64,000 nucleotides of DNA from Lachnospiraceae bacterium (GTDB lineage: Bacteria; Bacillota; Clostridia; Lachnospirales; Lachnospiraceae): positions 126,428-190,427 of the forward strand of contig CAJTFW010000009.1 in NCBI GenBank assembly GCA_910575445.1, read 5' to 3'. Shown here piece after piece: positions 1-8,410 of this stretch. Both the position numbers and the translations under genes were made by a program. How positions within the stretch are numbered: the stretch's first letter is position 1; the number at the start of each line of letters is the position of its first letter. Under the pieces are notes generated by a model that was not told where the DNA came from, did no database searches, and was given only the letters and a program-made list of their open reading frames with translations.

Positions 1-238
1 ACTCCTCCATCAAAAGCTTTGCCGCCTGATAGGCTAAGTTATTCTCGTTGGTAGGAAGGTAGGGAAGATTGGTTCGAAGCTGAATCTCCGGCTTTTTTAT
101 CTTCTTTAACATCAGTTCATCATAGAGACTGATGGTCTGCATAATCATCTTTACTTCATGGTATCCATCTTCCCGCCTTCTAAGCACATCTAATCCCAGA
201 TTAATCTTTGCTAACGCCTTTAACTGTATCTTATCCAT
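1..238 (-). CDS. ispE: 4-diphosphocytidyl-2-C-methyl-D-erythritol kinase, N-terminal part
   Basis: Reading the minus strand from an ATG at 236-238 gives a protein start of the IspE type: the KINLGLDVLRRREDGYHEV block followed by MQTISLYDEL. IspE is a GHMP kinase that phosphorylates the 2-hydroxyl of CDP-methylerythritol in the MEP isoprenoid pathway. An AGAGAGGA ribosome site precedes the start. The gene runs off the left edge after about 79 codons, so the GHMP ATP-binding loop is not in view. The family call is secure because the N-terminal signature is very characteristic. Confidence 0.93.
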   Translation of the reverse strand, partial: MDKIQLKALAKINLGLDVLRRREDGYHEVKMIMQTISLYDELMLKKIKKPEIQLRTNLPYLPTNENNLAYQAAKLLMEE

Positions 239-302
239 AAGGAAATATTCCTCTCTTCTTAAAAATATATTACCTACAGTTTAACAGTTAGCAGCAAGAT
301 TG

Positions 303-1364
303 TCAAAATGAAAGCTCCACTTCAAAGCTCTCTCCAAGTGGTTGATAATCATGACTCATCTGTCCGCTTTCTTTGGGAAGCTGCACCGTATATAAACTCA
401 TTGTCACATGCTCAGCCTCCTTGCTAATTCGTCCATCGTCTATTATTTCCTGATTCATCATATAGCCGGAACCTTTTTTCCCTTCATAGAACATCGTCTC
501 AAATCTTATCTGTTCCCCGGTTGGCTCTACGGCAATCACTCTCATAAGATAGTCTGTATAATCAGAAGTTTGATAAGAAATCCGCTGTTCCAAGTCATTG
601 ATGGTCAGTTCTTCTAATGTCACAGTCACACCATCTGGCAATGTAAATTCTTTCTGTAATGCAATACGGATAGTATCTGCAATCAGGTCTGCACCATCTG
701 CCACAAAGGCAAATTCCCATGTTCCACGAACAGCATCTGTTGCGCCAAGATTCTTAAACACCAGACGATACGTATTTTCAGAAGATAAATCCATATCGGG
801 CAACTCATAAGAAGTCTCTACTCCCAAAATCTTCTGTTCTTCATCCAAAAATCCTGCTCCGCCTCCAGCGCCTATCATCATTGGTTTGCCATTGACATAG
901 AGCATCGCATCAGGAACTAAGATATCTTCCATCGGCTGTCCATCTTCACGCTGAAGAGTCAGATTGACTACCAGCTTTTCTTCAGAGACCACAGCTTCCT
1001 GCAAAGTAAGCATATACCCTTTGTCAGATACGGATGTATTTACAACATCCCGGTAAGCCTCTAAATTGCTAGAGAGTCCAAGTGCTTCACCAATGCTCCA
1101 GCGAATCTGCTGAATCGCTGCATGGACTTCTCCTCCAAAAAGTGTGACTCCTGTCAGACACACCACAGCTGCGCAAGCTGCCACCATACGTTTTGTGTAG
1201 CATCTTCTTACGGTTCTTTTCTCTTTATTAATTTCCGTTAATATTGCTGCTTTATATCGTCCCATCTCTTTCTTCTTCAGGCCCTCCATGAGACAATCCC
1301 CATCCGCCAAAAAATCGGTCTTTATCTGATTTGCCAGTCTGTATGCTTCTCTGTTCATGCTCAT
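303..1364 (-). CDS. DUF4179 membrane-anchored protein, probable anti-sigma partner
   Basis: A 353-residue protein with a basic cytoplasmic N-terminus (residues 1-58), one membrane segment (about 60-80, AACAAVVCLTGVTLFGG) and a long extracytoplasmic domain of the DUF4179 type. Its start overlaps the stop of the upstream sigma factor in an ATGA, so the two are translationally coupled. Proteins of this layout next to sigma-70 family genes in Lachnospiraceae are thought to hold the sigma factor at the membrane; that role is inferred from layout and not visible as a defined anti-sigma domain. A second, diverged pair lies at 10911-12625. Confidence 0.75.
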   Translation of the reverse strand: MSMNREAYRLANQIKTDFLADGDCLMEGLKKKEMGRYKAAILTEINKEKRTVRRCYTKRMVAACAAVVCLTGVTLFGGEVHAAIQQIRWSIGEALGLSSNLEAYRDVVNTSVSDKGYMLTLQEAVVSEEKLVVNLTLQREDGQPMEDILVPDAMLYVNGKPMMIGAGGGAGFLDEEQKILGVETSYELPDMDLSSENTYRLVFKNLGATDAVRGTWEFAFVADGADLIADTIRIALQKEFTLPDGVTVTLEELTINDLEQRISYQTSDYTDYLMRVIAVEPTGEQIRFETMFYEGKKGSGYMMNQEIIDDGRISKEAEHVTMSLYTVQLPKESGQMSHDYQPLGESFEVELSF

Positions 1365-1912
1365 GCCCTCTTCCTTTCTCCAAATTTATTACGAATTTTT
1401 TTCTTTCCGCGAAAGATTCTTACATAGACATTTTCCCTACTAATACCCATCGCCTTTCCTGCTTCCTCTGGTTCTTCCTCATCTAAAAAAACCCTTCGAA
1501 ACAGCTCCCTGTCCTTTGGCGACAGACACTTTAGTATCTCTTCTGTCTCCTTAGAAAGCTCCTGTTGTGCAAACGTCGACCATGTGGTATCCTCCTGTAA
1601 AATCTCTATCTCCTCTAAAGGCACCACTTTTTGTTCTCTTTGCACTTTGCGCAGTGTATCAATCGCTTCTAGCCTTGCCACACCAGCTGCCCAGTTTAGA
1701 AAGCTTCCTTTGCTTTCATCAAAGCAGTCGATATTTCTCCAAATTCCCAAGAAAATATCATTCATACATTCCTCCACCCTCTCCGGTGAAGAAAACAACC
1801 TTTTGTTGACAATCGATTTTAAAAGTCCCCCGTAAGTCTCTATCACATACAAGATACCTTCTTCCCGGCGCTTTCTTATCAACTCCACAAAATTATCCTT
1901 ATTTGCTCTCAT
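1361..1912 (-). CDS. RNA polymerase sigma factor, sigma-70 family (ECF-like)
   Basis: A 183-residue sigma factor. Region 2 is visible in the ECMNDIFLGIWRNIDCFDESKGSF stretch and region 4 in LSPKDRELFRRVFLDEEEPEEAGKAMGISRENVYVRIFRGKKKI (quoted in parts), which contains the helix-turn-helix. It would direct RNA polymerase to a small alternative regulon. A GAGGT ribosome site favours the ATG at 1910-1912; a GTG one codon earlier is also possible. It is the first gene of a two-gene unit with the DUF4179 protein, the usual arrangement for a membrane-gated sigma factor. The signal and regulon cannot be read from the sequence. Confidence 0.82.
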   Translation of the reverse strand: MRANKDNFVELIRKRREEGILYVIETYGGLLKSIVNKRLFSSPERVEECMNDIFLGIWRNIDCFDESKGSFLNWAAGVARLEAIDTLRKVQREQKVVPLEEIEILQEDTTWSTFAQQELSKETEEILKCLSPKDRELFRRVFLDEEEPEEAGKAMGISRENVYVRIFRGKKKIRNKFGERKRA

Positions 1913-2035
1913 CACTATTACCTCAGATTTTAAAACTCGTAAGCTTACTTTACACGGAACTTTTCTCTAAGTCAGCTGTCTTATTGGTTCCTTCACCCTA
2001 TATTCCGTTTCTTATCTTCCAAATCTTACACTTTT

Positions 2036-2848
2036 TTAAAAATTTTTTAATGCCCAAAAAGCCACTGCACTTGCAGCAGCTACATTTAAAGAGTCCACGC
2101 CATGTGCCATAGGAATACATACCTGATAATCACAGTGGCTTAGTGTACTTTCTGCCAAACCATCTCCTTCTGTTCCAAGTACCACTGCAAGTCGCTCTTC
2201 GGATAAGAGTCTAGAGTCATCTACTGCTATTGCATCTTTTGAGAGTGCCATCGCTGCAATTTTAAAATCCATCTTATGAAGTGTGCTTGTCCATGCTTCT
2301 CCCTTTTCAAAATACGCCCAGGGAATCTGAAATACGGTTCCCATACTTACCCGAATCGCCCTTCGGTACAGCGGGTCACTGCAATCTGGTGTCAACAGTA
2401 TCCCGTCCATACCAAGCGCTGCCGCACTGCGAAAAATCGCCCCAACATTTGTTGGATTCACCACATTTTCAAGCACTACAAGCCTTCTAGCCCCCTTGCA
2501 GACTGTTATAGCTGTCCTCCCTATAGGTCGCCTCATTGCGCATAGCATCCCCCTTGTCAGCTGATATCCTGTAATCTTTGTCAGCACAGAAAGCTCTGCT
2601 GTATATACGGGAATCTCTCCACATCTTTCTATCAGCTTTTTTTCCTCTCCTTCTAGATGCCTCTTTTCCGCCAAAAAAGAAAGCGGCTCACATCCTGCAT
2701 CAAGCGCCCTTTCAATTACTCTAGGACTTTCTGCTATAAAAATCCCCTTCTCTGGCTCATGCCGGTTGAGAAGCTGTATTTCTCTGGTTCTTGCATAGAT
2801 ATCTAGCTCTTCTGCCTCAAAGTTCTCTATTTGAATCACCTTGCTCAT
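2036..2848 (-). CDS. TrmH/SpoU-family RNA 2'-O-ribose methyltransferase
   Basis: A 270-residue SPOUT-class methyltransferase that would transfer a methyl group from SAM to a ribose 2'-hydroxyl in tRNA or rRNA. All three SpoU motifs are present: NPTNVGAIFRSAAALG, GTEGDGL and IPMAHGVDSLNVAAASAVA, the last forming the knotted SAM site. The N-terminal hundred residues resemble the substrate-binding part of 23S rRNA methyltransferases. A GAAGGAG ribosome site precedes the start, and an extended -10 (TGGTATAAT, complement of 2877-2885) lies just upstream. The exact RNA target cannot be assigned from sequence. Confidence 0.88.
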   Translation of the reverse strand: MSKVIQIENFEAEELDIYARTREIQLLNRHEPEKGIFIAESPRVIERALDAGCEPLSFLAEKRHLEGEEKKLIERCGEIPVYTAELSVLTKITGYQLTRGMLCAMRRPIGRTAITVCKGARRLVVLENVVNPTNVGAIFRSAAALGMDGILLTPDCSDPLYRRAIRVSMGTVFQIPWAYFEKGEAWTSTLHKMDFKIAAMALSKDAIAVDDSRLLSEERLAVVLGTEGDGLAESTLSHCDYQVCIPMAHGVDSLNVAAASAVAFWALKNF

Positions 2849-3128
2849 TCTTTGACTCCTTCACGTTTTTCTTGTTATTATACCAAAGCTCTATTATTAC
2901 TTCATCTTAATCTTTTTAGATAGAAGGAACGTTAGGGCAAGTATATGGAGACGGCACTGCTGGCGGTGGAGTATAATTGCATATATCTTGTATGTACAGG
3001 AAACAAAGGACTGTGTAGAACTGCTGAAGAAGCTGTAAGAAGCTGTAAGAAGTATGGATAGTGGGGATACCTGACAGTAAGATTTCAGAAGGATAAAGGA
3101 ATTTTGTAAAGTTTGTATAAAAAAGTGA
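2849..3128. other. intergenic stretch, no gene seen
   Basis: About 280 bases between trmH and the promoter of the HEPN gene. It holds the probable trmH promoter (extended -10 at 2877-2885, minus strand) and a 10-bp tandem duplication, agctgtaaga, at 3031-3050. Short open frames here have no ribosome site or family resemblance. It may be decayed sequence. Confidence 0.5.
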
Positions 3129-3157
3129 ATGACAAGGCTTTTGACAAGGTTTATAAT
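3129..3157 (+). promoter_or_regulatory. sigma-A-type promoter for the HEPN gene
   Basis: ATGACA (3129-3134) and a perfect TATAAT (3152-3157) are separated by 17 bases, predicting a start near 3164. It lies 178 bases before the HEPN start codon, leaving a long leader with a hairpin. Confidence 0.6.
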
Positions 3158-3191
3158 GAAAACACGTCATTCAGGAAAGGAATATTCTGTA

Positions 3192-3341
3192 ATGCAAAAA
3201 AGCAATGTGGAAATCGGCACTAAAGCCGCACATTGCTTTTGCGTTCATTTAATTTCTGTGTTTATTATATGTAACACTTTAGAAAATGTCAATAGAAATA
3301 TTGAAACTCCAATATTTTACTGGGAAGGAAACAAATGTTAG
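3192..3341 (+). CDS. possible 49-residue leader ORF overlapping the HEPN start
   Basis: An ATG at 3192 with an AAAGGAAT sequence upstream opens a frame running through the hairpin at 3197-3240 and ending in TAG at 3339-3341. The stop overlaps the HEPN start codon (ATGTTAG). The position suggests a leader peptide that could couple translation, but the peptide matches no family known to me and the overlap may be chance. Confidence 0.25.
   Translation: MQKSNVEIGTKAAHCFCVHLISVFIICNTLENVNRNIETPIFYWEGNKC
3197..3240 (+). terminator. terminator-like hairpin in the HEPN leader
   Basis: A perfect 12-bp stem (AAAAGCAATGTG at 3197-3208 with CACATTGCTTTT at 3229-3240) contains an inner CGGC/GCCG stem. 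The 3' arm ends in TTTT. It lies between the promoter at 3129-3157 and the gene at 3335, so it could be an attenuator rather than an end-of-gene terminator. Confidence 0.55.
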
Positions 3342-5113
3342 GATATTTGACAAATACTTATTTGCGGGATGAAAAAGGGTTTCAAAACCCTGGTGAAATA
3401 TTATTTATCCAAAAGCTCAAAGAACTGCTGTCCAACAATTCCGGTGTGTCTTACAGTTACAAAATACATAACTTTTATAGTATTTTACTGGAGCTGAAAA
3501 CGGTTATTGAAGATTATCACCATGGCCGTACTAATGGATTCATCTTGGAAGATGTACGAAAAGAGGCAGTGGGAATTGCCCAAAATGATTTGGTGATGAA
3601 AGTAAGACAAAAGCCATTGTTTGAAACCATGATGGAAGAAATAAGAAAAGGACTTTCCGTTGATAAAAATAATGGTTATGCAATAGCAGGTTCAGATATG
3701 GATAAAGTGAACTCCATGTATTCTGTGGTACAGAATATGGAAAACGTATACAGCAGATTGGATTATCTGAATGATTCTCTGGATTTATTGAAAGAAGCCA
3801 TTCGGAATAATAAAGGAAATGATATTATTTTACTGACGGAATGTGTCGTTAGCTCTAACATTATAGTGAAACGCTCTATTCCAGGAAGTTATATGTCAGC
3901 AGAATATTTTTTTGAGAAATCCAAAAAAGCGTTTGAAGATTGCTGGAGCCAGTGGAGCAGCAACATGTTAAGAACCGAAGCAGAATATCACTGCTATTTT
4001 AAAGTGAAAAAAAGTTATCAGGAAAAAGTAAATCACCTGTTGTCTGGTGCTTTGATTAAGAACAATTATCCGGGAGCTGGTAACCTGGAACTGATTGAGG
4101 AAGAAAGTTTTTATTATGAAGTAAACGTACAAGCCCCTGCCAATGACCAGTATGCACAAGTGGAACGAGCATTTGCGTCATACAGAGCGGAGATGGGAAT
4201 TGTAGAGTTTGCGACGGCAAAAGTAGGGACACTAGAAGATACAGTTATTGTATACGATGTGCATTTTAACAGATTTAACAGCCTGGAGAGAAAAAGGTAT
4301 CTGGTCCGTTCTGAATATAAGCCATATAATCAGTATCATAAAAATATAGATAGAGTGGTAAGAAATCTTACACAGAACCTGCTATCAGATCTAGATAAAA
4401 ATAAGTTGATGAATACAATTATAAATATTTGTAATTTTGACAAGGAAGGAAAAGAATACAGTTTTATTTTATTGTGGTCATCCTTAGAAGCATTGTTTCG
4501 GTCGAATCAATATCCGACAGCGATCACTGCAATTAAAGATATTCTTCCCAATATTTTGACACATAGATATGTGTACTATCGTCTGTTTGATTTTTTGAAA
4601 GACTGCCACAATATTAAAATTCAGTATTCTTATCAAGGAGCAGAAATGATTGTGGAAAGTCCCAATACGGAGCAGATCCGTCTGTTTTTCAACTTGCTAA
4701 GAGATGACACAGAAAGAGAAGCTTTTCTTCAAACATGCAAAAACACCTATGAACTATTATATTATAGAGGACTTGAGTTAGAGCAGATTTTAAAGAATGC
4801 ACTTACGATCAAACAAAAAATTGAAAGACATCGACAGGTAGTCAGTTATCAACTACAGAGAATGTATCGAATACGGAATAAGTTTATGCATCATTCGATG
4901 ATAGATGATAATATTGATGTTCTTTGTAAACATATGAGAGTTTATATGTGGGAAGCAATCAGGGAAATGGGATATATTGCAGATAAAAGAAATATCGGTT
5001 CATTGGAAGAACTATATAGCTACTTCCGTATGAATCATACCATGATGCAAAAAATATTGATAAATAAAAATTCATCTGTAGAGATAAAGCATATTGTAAA
5101 CGGTTATTTATAA
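3335..5113 (+). CDS. large HEPN-domain protein (Apea-like), function unknown
   Basis: A 592-residue soluble protein with no signal peptide or membrane segment. Near the C-terminus it has the HEPN signature R-x4-H in RNKFMH (R514, N515, H519) on a predicted helix, preceded by a helical region with a W-x-x-L-E-x-L-F element (LLWSSLEALF) like that of Apea-like HEPN proteins. HEPN domains are often metal-independent RNases in antiphage or toxin systems; that activity here is inference. The first 350 residues match no domain I recognise. A good GGAAGG ribosome site precedes the start. Base use is more A-rich than the next four genes, yet only 20 bases and no terminator separate it from them, so it is probably the first gene of their transcript. 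Confidence 0.6.
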   Translation: MLGYLTNTYLRDEKGFQNPGEILFIQKLKELLSNNSGVSYSYKIHNFYSILLELKTVIEDYHHGRTNGFILEDVRKEAVGIAQNDLVMKVRQKPLFETMMEEIRKGLSVDKNNGYAIAGSDMDKVNSMYSVVQNMENVYSRLDYLNDSLDLLKEAIRNNKGNDIILLTECVVSSNIIVKRSIPGSYMSAEYFFEKSKKAFEDCWSQWSSNMLRTEAEYHCYFKVKKSYQEKVNHLLSGALIKNNYPGAGNLELIEEESFYYEVNVQAPANDQYAQVERAFASYRAEMGIVEFATAKVGTLEDTVIVYDVHFNRFNSLERKRYLVRSEYKPYNQYHKNIDRVVRNLTQNLLSDLDKNKLMNTIINICNFDKEGKEYSFILLWSSLEALFRSNQYPTAITAIKDILPNILTHRYVYYRLFDFLKDCHNIKIQYSYQGAEMIVESPNTEQIRLFFNLLRDDTEREAFLQTCKNTYELLYYRGLELEQILKNALTIKQKIERHRQVVSYQLQRMYRIRNKFMHHSMIDDNIDVLCKHMRVYMWEAIREMGYIADKRNIGSLEELYSYFRMNHTMMQKILINKNSSVEIKHIVNGYL

Positions 5114-5133
5114 GTAGATAGGAGACTCAACCC

Positions 5134-6033
5134 ATGATAAGACGTCTATCCATTTATTTCAGAGAAATGTACCCCCTTATCCCCCGCTTTGCCCTCGGTC
5201 TTATCATCTTTGGTGAAATCCATTTTATTATCCTTCTAAATGCTGGTATCCGTACCTTCCATCTTGGTTTTCAAGAGCTTATCGGAAGCTTCACTGTCTT
5301 TAGCTTCCTTCTATGGCTTCGTATCGCTGATGACTTTAAAGACTATGAATTAGACTGCCGCCTTTTTGCCCATCGTCCACTTCCTTCTGGGCGTGTTCAT
5401 AAAAAAGACCTTGCCCTTTTTGTCACTCTTTTAATTATCGTCACCGTTCTGTTAAACCTTTTTTATATGAATAACTTTGGTTTTTTTCTTTTTCTCTATA
5501 TCTATGGAACCTTGATGTCTCTATGGTTTTTTAGCAAGAAGAAGATACAAAAAAGCCTCCCGCTTGCCCTTGTCACTCATAACCCTGTACAGATGATTAT
5601 GAATATCTATATCATCTCTTTTACCTGCATCAAATATCAACTGCCACTTTTTACTTTTATCCATTTTCTTGCTGCATGGACGTTGTATTTCCCGGCGCTT
5701 ATCTGGGAGATTGCCCGTAAAATCCGCGCACCACAAGATGAGACTGAATACGTCACCTATTCCAGTCTCTTTGGATATCAAAAACCCACCCGCTTTATCT
5801 TACTTTTGACCTGGGTAGATATTATCACTAATTTTATCCTTGTATGGAATCTAAATAAGCTTACCGTTCTTGCACTTTTACTTAATGTTCTGTGGATGAG
5901 TGTAAAATTTTTACAGTTTCTAAAAGACCCTACGCAATTTGCCATCGTGGATAAAGTAGAACGTTACACTTATATCCAGGAATCCCTGATGCTTATCACC
6001 ATCCCTGTCTATCTGCTATTTGGAAAAATATGA
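5134..6033 (+). CDS. UbiA-like integral membrane protein (prenyltransferase superfamily)
   Basis: A 299-residue protein with about seven to nine hydrophobic segments. The loop after the second segment carries the UbiA aspartate motif D67-x2-D70-x3-D74, followed by RPLPSGRV as in UbiA family members. Such enzymes use Mg2+ bound by the aspartates to move a prenyl chain from a diphosphate to an acceptor in the membrane. The second aspartate motif is not canonical: the matching loop reads EIARKIRAPQDE, found in a less-studied UbiA-like group, so a different donor or a non-enzymatic role is possible. A GGAG site precedes the start. Its stop overlaps the next start (ATGA). Confidence 0.6.
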   Translation: MIRRLSIYFREMYPLIPRFALGLIIFGEIHFIILLNAGIRTFHLGFQELIGSFTVFSFLLWLRIADDFKDYELDCRLFAHRPLPSGRVHKKDLALFVTLLIIVTVLLNLFYMNNFGFFLFLYIYGTLMSLWFFSKKKIQKSLPLALVTHNPVQMIMNIYIISFTCIKYQLPLFTFIHFLAAWTLYFPALIWEIARKIRAPQDETEYVTYSSLFGYQKPTRFILLLTWVDIITNFILVWNLNKLTVLALLLNVLWMSVKFLQFLKDPTQFAIVDKVERYTYIQESLMLITIPVYLLFGKI

Positions 6034-8396
6034 TTGTACATCAAAAAAATTATCAACAACAAATCATTGGCTCTAAAGCCCGGAATCTTTTTTATTTAAC
6101 AGAACATCACTACCTTGTACCGCCTTTTTTCTGTATTACAGAACCCTATCAGGAAGCAGATGTCTTAGAGTATCTTACAAAATATTTTCCTGATACACAC
6201 CTTTTCTCTGTGCGTTCTTCCGCTTCTGAGGAAGACTCCAAAGAGCGCTCTTTTGCCGGACTTTTTCAGACTTTTCTCTATGTAAAGAGAGAGGATGTTT
6301 GCGCCCGTATTCAGGAAGTTCTAGACAGCGCAAAGAAAGCAGATGCTCTGCCTTATGGTTCGTCTTCTGTTAAGATGCATGTGATTATACAGGAAATGGT
6401 AGAAGCAGATATATCCGGTATTCTCTTTACTGCCAATCCACAGGGGCTGCTAAATGAAAGTGTTATGGTTCTTGGTGCGGGAAGTGGTGAGCTTGTTGTT
6501 GAAGATAAGGTGGATACTACTACTTATTATTATCATCTCACAGATAAGACCTACTACTATGAGCAGGCTGGCACTGCCCCAATACTTACAGATAAGCAGA
6601 TTGATACACTGATAACTTTTTCTAAGCAGATAAAAGCCCTCTTTAAGATGGAATGTGATATAGAGTTTGCCATAAAAGATGAGCAGATTTATTTTCTTCA
6701 AGTGCGCCCTGTTACTACGCTCTCTAAACAAGAATCTTTGATTATCTTAGACAACAGCAATATTGTTGAGAGCTATCCTGGTATTACGCTTCCGCTGACG
6801 CAGAGTTTTATCCGTACTGCCTACTATCAGGTATTTAAAAATCTGCTGTTGCATCTGACAGGCGAACCTTACACCGTGCAACAGATAGATGACACCTTAC
6901 AGCATATGGTCGATATGGCCAATGGACGAGTCTATTATCGTATTAGTAACTGGTATGATGTGCTCCTTTTTCTGCCTTTTTATCGCCGTATCATTCCTGT
7001 CTGGCAGGAGATGATGGGAGTTCGTGACAAGACCATAAGCTCTGGTATGCAAGGTAAGATTTCTTTTCTCACCCGCGTAAAAGTTACGATTTCCTTTTTC
7101 CGGTTTCTTATTACTTGTCCTAAAAAGATGCGGCAATTAGACCACTATTTTGCAGAGATTATCTCACATTTTGCATCGCAGGACACCCATACAGAAGATA
7201 ATCTAGCACTGCTTTCTCACTATCATTCATTGTTAGAGATGACCGTTAAGCGATGGGATATTACCTTGGTCAATGATATGTATGCTTTTCTCTTTACTGG
7301 ACTTCTAAAAGCTTATTTAAAAATCAAAAAGATTCCAGATTATGAGAGCGTGGCTAAACAGGCTATCTCTGGCATCAGCCAGTTAGAAAGTCTTGCACCT
7401 GTAAAAGAACTTTCGCATCTTGTGGCGTGTGTAGTGCAAGAAGGGCGAGTCTTAGAGCTTCAGAAGCTTCAATCTAATCAAGATTATCAAAAGTATATAG
7501 AGGAGACAAAAGATACTTTTACAAAGCAATTAGAGTTATATATTGAGAAATATGGAGACCGAAATATCGAAGAATTAAAGCTGGAGAGTAAAACCTTTCG
7601 AACAGACCCTATCCTACTTATTCGGCATCTTCTTAGCTGTGTGGAACATGCTTCTAATATCCAAGCATCTGCGCGCGATAGAACATATGTTCCGTCAAAA
7701 AAACTTACCGGCCTGTCTGCCTTTTTCGCAAAACGGGCAGCCCTTGGTATCAGCAATCGCGAAAAGTCCCGTCTGCATCGAAGTCGGCTCTATGGTATGA
7801 TGCGTACACTTGTGCTTCAGATAGGAAGCAATCTACAAACACAAGGACGAATTGCACACAGGGAGGATATCTTCTGGCTTGACTGTGAGGAAATCGAGCA
7901 GGCTGCCAAAGATTCTTCTGTGGACTTAGAAACCATTATTGCCAGACGAAAAGAAGACTATCAGGGATATTCTGCTCTGCCTGCTTATTCACGCCTGGTA
8001 TTCTCAGGCAAAATATTTGACAAGCATCCGCAAAAAGCCACTACCCAACATTTCCACCACAAAAATGGCATCTACTTTGGAACAGCCTGTTCGCAGGGGA
8101 ACGTAAAAGGGGAAGTATTGCTTGTTACAAAACCCTCGCTTTCTCTTGACACCCAAGACAAAATATTAGTTACCAAGATGACAGACCCCGGATGGGTATT
8201 TCTTATTGCCAGTGCGAAAGGTATCGTGGCAGAGAAAGGCTCTCTGTTATCCCATACTGCGATTATCTCAAGAGAGCTTGGCCGGCCATCGATTGTGGGA
8301 ATTCCTCATATTACAGAGATTCTAAAAGATGGAGATATCGTCGAAGTAGACGGGGATACTGGCACTTTGACCATTCTTTCTTCCACTACCAGATAA
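6030..8396 (+). CDS. PEP-synthase/dikinase-type phosphotransferase
   Basis: A 788-residue protein with a PPDK N-terminal ATP-grasp domain (about 1-230; RSSASEEDS and the GLF segment visible; ends LQVRPVTTL), a central helical domain that begins with SNIVESYPGITLPLTQSF, and a C-terminal swivelling phosphohistidine domain with the catalytic His742 in GSLLSHTAIISRELGRPS. The C-terminal PEP/pyruvate barrel of true PEP synthase is absent. This is the layout of rifampicin phosphotransferase and other small-molecule dikinases, in which ATP gives its beta-phosphate to an acceptor via the histidine. The acceptor is presumably a pathway intermediate bound by the central domain. It is coupled to the UbiA-like gene by a 4-bp overlap. 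Confidence 0.75.
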   Translation: MIVHQKNYQQQIIGSKARNLFYLTEHHYLVPPFFCITEPYQEADVLEYLTKYFPDTHLFSVRSSASEEDSKERSFAGLFQTFLYVKREDVCARIQEVLDSAKKADALPYGSSSVKMHVIIQEMVEADISGILFTANPQGLLNESVMVLGAGSGELVVEDKVDTTTYYYHLTDKTYYYEQAGTAPILTDKQIDTLITFSKQIKALFKMECDIEFAIKDEQIYFLQVRPVTTLSKQESLIILDNSNIVESYPGITLPLTQSFIRTAYYQVFKNLLLHLTGEPYTVQQIDDTLQHMVDMANGRVYYRISNWYDVLLFLPFYRRIIPVWQEMMGVRDKTISSGMQGKISFLTRVKVTISFFRFLITCPKKMRQLDHYFAEIISHFASQDTHTEDNLALLSHYHSLLEMTVKRWDITLVNDMYAFLFTGLLKAYLKIKKIPDYESVAKQAISGISQLESLAPVKELSHLVACVVQEGRVLELQKLQSNQDYQKYIEETKDTFTKQLELYIEKYGDRNIEELKLESKTFRTDPILLIRHLLSCVEHASNIQASARDRTYVPSKKLTGLSAFFAKRAALGISNREKSRLHRSRLYGMMRTLVLQIGSNLQTQGRIAHREDIFWLDCEEIEQAAKDSSVDLETIIARRKEDYQGYSALPAYSRLVFSGKIFDKHPQKATTQHFHHKNGIYFGTACSQGNVKGEVLLVTKPSLSLDTQDKILVTKMTDPGWVFLIASAKGIVAEKGSLLSHTAIISRELGRPSIVGIPHITEILKDGDIVEVDGDTGTLTILSSTTR

Positions 8397-8410
8397 GGAG
8401 CCTAAGATTT

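Noticed and set aside
3031-3050. tandem 10-bp repeat agctgtaaga as possible CRISPR or array
   Set aside because: Only two copies without spacers; a simple local duplication.
2916-3170. 84-residue open frame on the minus strand in the intergenic region
   Set aside because: No ribosome site, low-complexity composition and overlap with the HEPN promoter; not a credible gene.
8192-8410. 73-codon N-terminal extension of the AMP ligase
   Set aside because: The extension overlaps the dikinase in another frame; the ribosome site and ANL family length support the ATG at 8411.
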